From Opitutaceae bacterium (GTDB lineage: Bacteria > Verrucomicrobiota > Verrucomicrobiia > Opitutales > Opitutaceae), in the NCBI GenBank assembly GCA_027488595.1, contig JAIYBI010000012.1, forward strand, positions 1 to 39,068: DNA of 39,068 bases, read 5' to 3'. The translations under genes were made by a program, and so were the position numbers. The notes under the pieces are model-generated. The model was given only the letters and a program-made list of their open reading frames with translations, did no database searches and was not told the DNA's origin. Positions 36,263 through 39,068 of this stretch are shown in pieces; within the stretch, counting starts at the first letter, position 1, and each line of letters opens with the position of its first letter.

Positions 36263-36691
36263 ATGAGCGCCGCCGTCTCTCTTAACTCCATTCCCGCTCC
36301 GGCTCTGCCGCCGGCGGCACCGGCCGACAACGCTCCTCTTCCGGAGGGTGTGCGGGTCGGCGACGAGCGGTTGGTCGCTTTGACGGAGGCGGCGGGACGC
36401 AAAGTGGCCGCCCTCATCGCCCGTGAAAACCAGGGCGGTTTTCTGCGCGTGGCGATCTCCGGCGGCGGCTGCAACGGCCTCAGCTACAAGCTCCGCTTCA
36501 CCCCCGAGCCCAAGCGCGGTGACATACTGGTTCGCTCGGCCGGAGTCTGTGCCTTGGTTGATGCCAAGACCGCGCTCTACCTAAAGGGCACGCACATTGA
36601 TTACTCCAACCAGCTCATCGCCGGCGGTTTTAAGTTCACCAACCCCAACGCCAAAGCCTCCTGCTCCTGCGGCGAGAGCTTCAGCGTATGA
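36263..36691 (+). CDS. HesB/IscA-family iron-sulfur cluster assembly/insertion protein
   Basis: GGFLRVAISGGGCNGLSYKLRF; GGFKFTNPNAKASCSCGESFSV (conserved C and CxC). Confidence 0.9.
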   Translation: MSAAVSLNSIPAPALPPAAPADNAPLPEGVRVGDERLVALTEAAGRKVAALIARENQGGFLRVAISGGGCNGLSYKLRFTPEPKRGDILVRSAGVCALVDAKTALYLKGTHIDYSNQLIAGGFKFTNPNAKASCSCGESFSV

Positions 36692-36694
36692 GTG

Positions 36695-36724
36695 ACTATG
36701 GTCATGCGACCGTGGTGGTTTTAT
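36695..36724 (+). terminator. Possible terminator/attenuator after the IscA-like gene
   Basis: actatggtc-atgc-gaccgtggt stem (two G-U pairs), then ggtttt. Confidence 0.45.
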
Positions 36725-36810
36725 GCGTTTGGGTCCGTTTTCCGATTGTCTTTGCGCGATCGTCTGGCGTTTCCTTTCCCCGTCTCCTCAACTTGCACCT
36801 CAATTAATTG

Positions 36811-37476
36811 ATGGCTCTCTCAGCACCCTCAGGCGGTGGCGCTCGTCGCCCCGGCCAATTCCAGCAGCGTCGCAACAACGACCCGTTCGCGCACATCAAG
36901 CGCAACGCTCGTATCAAAGTGCCCGAGATTCGGGTGATCTCCCCCGAAGGCAAACAGCTCGGGATCATGGCGACCGAGCGTGCGCTCGCGCTTGCCCAGC
37001 AGTTCAACCTCGACCTCGTCGAGATGGCCGCAACCGCCGTGCCGCCGGTGTGCCGGATAATGGACTTCGGCAAATACGTTTACGAAGAGTCCAAGAAGAC
37101 CAGCCACGTCAAATCCACCGCGAGCAAGATCAAGGAGGTCGAGTTCACCCCGCGAATCGCGGAGAATGATTTCCTCACCAAGATCCGCCACGCCGAGGAG
37201 TTTCTCGACCACGGCGCGAAGGTTAAGCTGCGCCTGAAGTTTCGCGGACGCGAAATGGCGCACACCGATATCGGCTTCGAGCTGATGAAGCGGGCACTTT
37301 CCGAGCTCAGCGGCATGGCGAATCCGGATTCCGAGGCCCGTCTGATGGGCAAGCAAATCAACGTCATGCTCACCCCGTTCCCCGCCAATAAGCGGAAACG
37401 GAAATACACCCTTCAGGCGAACGAGGAAGCGATTGACGATACCGGCAGCGATTCGCAGGAAGACAACGAGGCTTGA
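36811..37476 (+). CDS. infC: Translation initiation factor IF-3
   Basis: NARIKVPEIRVISPEGKQLGIMATERALALAQQFNLDLVEMAATAVPPVCRIMDFGKYVYEESKK; VKLRLKFRGREMAH. Confidence 0.95.
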   Translation: MALSAPSGGGARRPGQFQQRRNNDPFAHIKRNARIKVPEIRVISPEGKQLGIMATERALALAQQFNLDLVEMAATAVPPVCRIMDFGKYVYEESKKTSHVKSTASKIKEVEFTPRIAENDFLTKIRHAEEFLDHGAKVKLRLKFRGREMAHTDIGFELMKRALSELSGMANPDSEARLMGKQINVMLTPFPANKRKRKYTLQANEEAIDDTGSDSQEDNEA

Positions 37477-37559
37477 GCCTCCCTGTCGCGGCGCACCGCC
37501 CAGGTTGCTGCACACCATCGCCGGTAATGTCTTTTGTCTGCCAGCTTCCGGGTTTCAGC

Positions 37560-38612
37560 ATGAAGCGCAGCCTGCGCAGAGCGGTTGTCGCGCTCGTTCT
37601 TGTTGCTGTGTCTGGCTTCGCCTCGCTCCCTCTTGCTGCAGAGCCCGCGCGTGGACGGTCGCGACCGGAGGCGCCCCTTCCCGCGAAGGTTGCGCTGGCG
37701 GGAGTTAACTACACGGACGCCAAAGCCGTGTTTAGCCGCCTGGGTTGCAAGTCCGCGTGGGATGCCAAGGCGCAGCAACTCAACGTGAGCACCGGCGCAG
37801 GCTCTGTGGTTTTCACGGTGGATAGCCGGGAGGCCGCCGTGCTTGGTTTGCGAACCTTTATGGGTGAGCCCGCCGTGTTTCACCGCGGGGCGCTTTACCT
37901 GAGCACGATTGATCTGGAGCGCCTTATCATCCCTATCCTTCGCCCGGAACGAAACACGCCGCGTTCCCTGCGCGTGATCGTGATTGATGCCGGGCATGGG
38001 GGTAACGACTCCGGCACGCGCTCTTCCGACGGAAAGTTTCTTGAGAAGACATTTACCCTGGATGTCGCCCGTCGTCTGCAGCGCTTACTCGCCGGCAGCG
38101 ATTGGCGGGTTCTCATGACCCGCACGGATGATCGCTACGTCGGACTCCCCGAACGCGCGGAAATGGCCAATGCCGCCAAGGCTGATTTGTTCATCAGTAT
38201 TCATTTCAACGCCGTGCCGAATGGGGCCGATGTTCGCGGCACCGAGACCTACGTGCTCACGCCGCGTTTTCAGCGTTCGACCTCTTCGGCCAAGCTGAGT
38301 CCCGAGGATAAGGTGGAACAGCCTGGCAATCGCCACGATGCCTGGAGTTCGGTGCTCGGCTACCACATGCACCGGCAATTGCTGGCCAAGTTGAAGACCG
38401 AAGACCGCGGCTTTAAACGTGCTCGTTTCGCCGTGCTTCGCCTCGTCGAGTGCCCTGGCGTGCTGGTAGAGGCCGGTTACCTTTCCAATGCCAGCGAGGC
38501 GAGGCGAATTGCCGATCCAGACTACCGGGGTGACATAGCCGAGGCGCTCGCCTCTGCCGTCAACGCCTACGCCGCCTCGCTCGCCACCGCGGCACGCGCC
38601 GCGGCGAAGTGA
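37560..38612 (+). CDS. N-acetylmuramoyl-L-alanine amidase (Amidase_3)
   Basis: Signal peptide MKRSLRRAVVALVLVAVSGFASLPLAA; VIVIDAGHGGNDSGTR; DLFISIHFNAVPNGADVRGTETY; CPGVLVEAGYLSNASEARRI. Confidence 0.9.
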   Translation: MKRSLRRAVVALVLVAVSGFASLPLAAEPARGRSRPEAPLPAKVALAGVNYTDAKAVFSRLGCKSAWDAKAQQLNVSTGAGSVVFTVDSREAAVLGLRTFMGEPAVFHRGALYLSTIDLERLIIPILRPERNTPRSLRVIVIDAGHGGNDSGTRSSDGKFLEKTFTLDVARRLQRLLAGSDWRVLMTRTDDRYVGLPERAEMANAAKADLFISIHFNAVPNGADVRGTETYVLTPRFQRSTSSAKLSPEDKVEQPGNRHDAWSSVLGYHMHRQLLAKLKTEDRGFKRARFAVLRLVECPGVLVEAGYLSNASEARRIADPDYRGDIAEALASAVNAYAASLATAARAAAK

Positions 38613-38699
38613 ATCCACCGCGGCTCAGCGGAGGGAACAGCGGCGCTTTGTAAAAGAAACTTCCCATAACAGGGTGCTAAGCTTTAACGTCCTCCCCTT

Positions 38700-39068
38700 A
38701 TGCAGAAAACCCTTATCATCTGTAAGCCAGATTGCATGGATCAAAAACACGTGGGCAACGTCGTGGACCGCTTTGAAAAAGCCGGATTCGAGATCGTTGG
38801 CTGCAAGATGACGCGCTTGACCGCCGCCCAGCTGCGCGAGCACTACGCCCATGTGGCAGACAAGCCCTTTTATCCCGAGATCGAAGCGTTCATGAGCTCG
38901 CGTCCCGTGATCGTGATCGCTCTCCGCGGTGAAGGTATCGTCGCCAAAGTGCGCGACCTGCTCGGCCCGACCGATTCCCGCAAAGCGCCCAAAGGCACCA
39001 TTCGCGGTGATTTCGGCACCGAGATGATGAAGAACGTCGTCCACGCCTCGGATAGCGATGAGAACGGC
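38700..39068 (+). CDS. ndk: Nucleoside diphosphate kinase (truncated by window end)
   Basis: MQKTLIICKPDCMDQKHVGNVVDRFEKAGFEIVGCKM; GPTDSRKAPKGTIRGDFGTEMMKNVVHASDS (active-site His). Read directly; absent from the ORF track. Confidence 0.95.
   Translation, partial: MQKTLIICKPDCMDQKHVGNVVDRFEKAGFEIVGCKMTRLTAAQLREHYAHVADKPFYPEIEAFMSSRPVIVIALRGEGIVAKVRDLLGPTDSRKAPKGTIRGDFGTEMMKNVVHASDSDENG

Overview
High-GC chromosomal window, probably from Verrucomicrobiota (Opitutales-like); this is inferred from gene content only. Three blocks. (1) 0-4.7 kb: end of a GatB/YqeY-domain gene, a small zinc-ribbon membrane protein, an RluA/RluD-family pseudouridine synthase and two tandem PilT-type ATPases. (2) ~4.9-28.5 kb, accessory: a polysaccharide-degradation locus with two very large autotransporter-associated-repeat proteins (one ending in PEP-CTERM), a right-handed beta-helix protein, a modular PL8-type lyase, two S1 sulfatases, a beta-propeller hydrolase-like protein, a CBM + heparinase II/III-type lyase, a free-standing paralog of that CBM, an H-X9-DG pseudopilin and a LacI-family regulator. 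(3) 28.5-39 kb, mostly housekeeping: LpxH-like phosphoesterase, lipid kinase, GT4, miaA, aroB, an unknown, lpxA, pdxA, IscA-like, infC, amidase and ndk. The strongest new signal is a ~34-bp bipartite motif, ACYTAACGRRATCG-N9-C(T/G)NTTGYGY. It occurs four times, each correctly oriented upstream of a gene or operon of the accessory locus (43/44 nt or 77/78 nt from the predicted start), and one copy lies in the intergenic region shared with the lacI-like gene. This suggests a dedicated regulon linking a pseudopilin, giant surface proteins and glycan lyases/sulfatases. The window also carries REP-like GTAG palindromes, several word-like intergenic repeats and a perfect 47-nt palindrome at the miaA/aroB junction.
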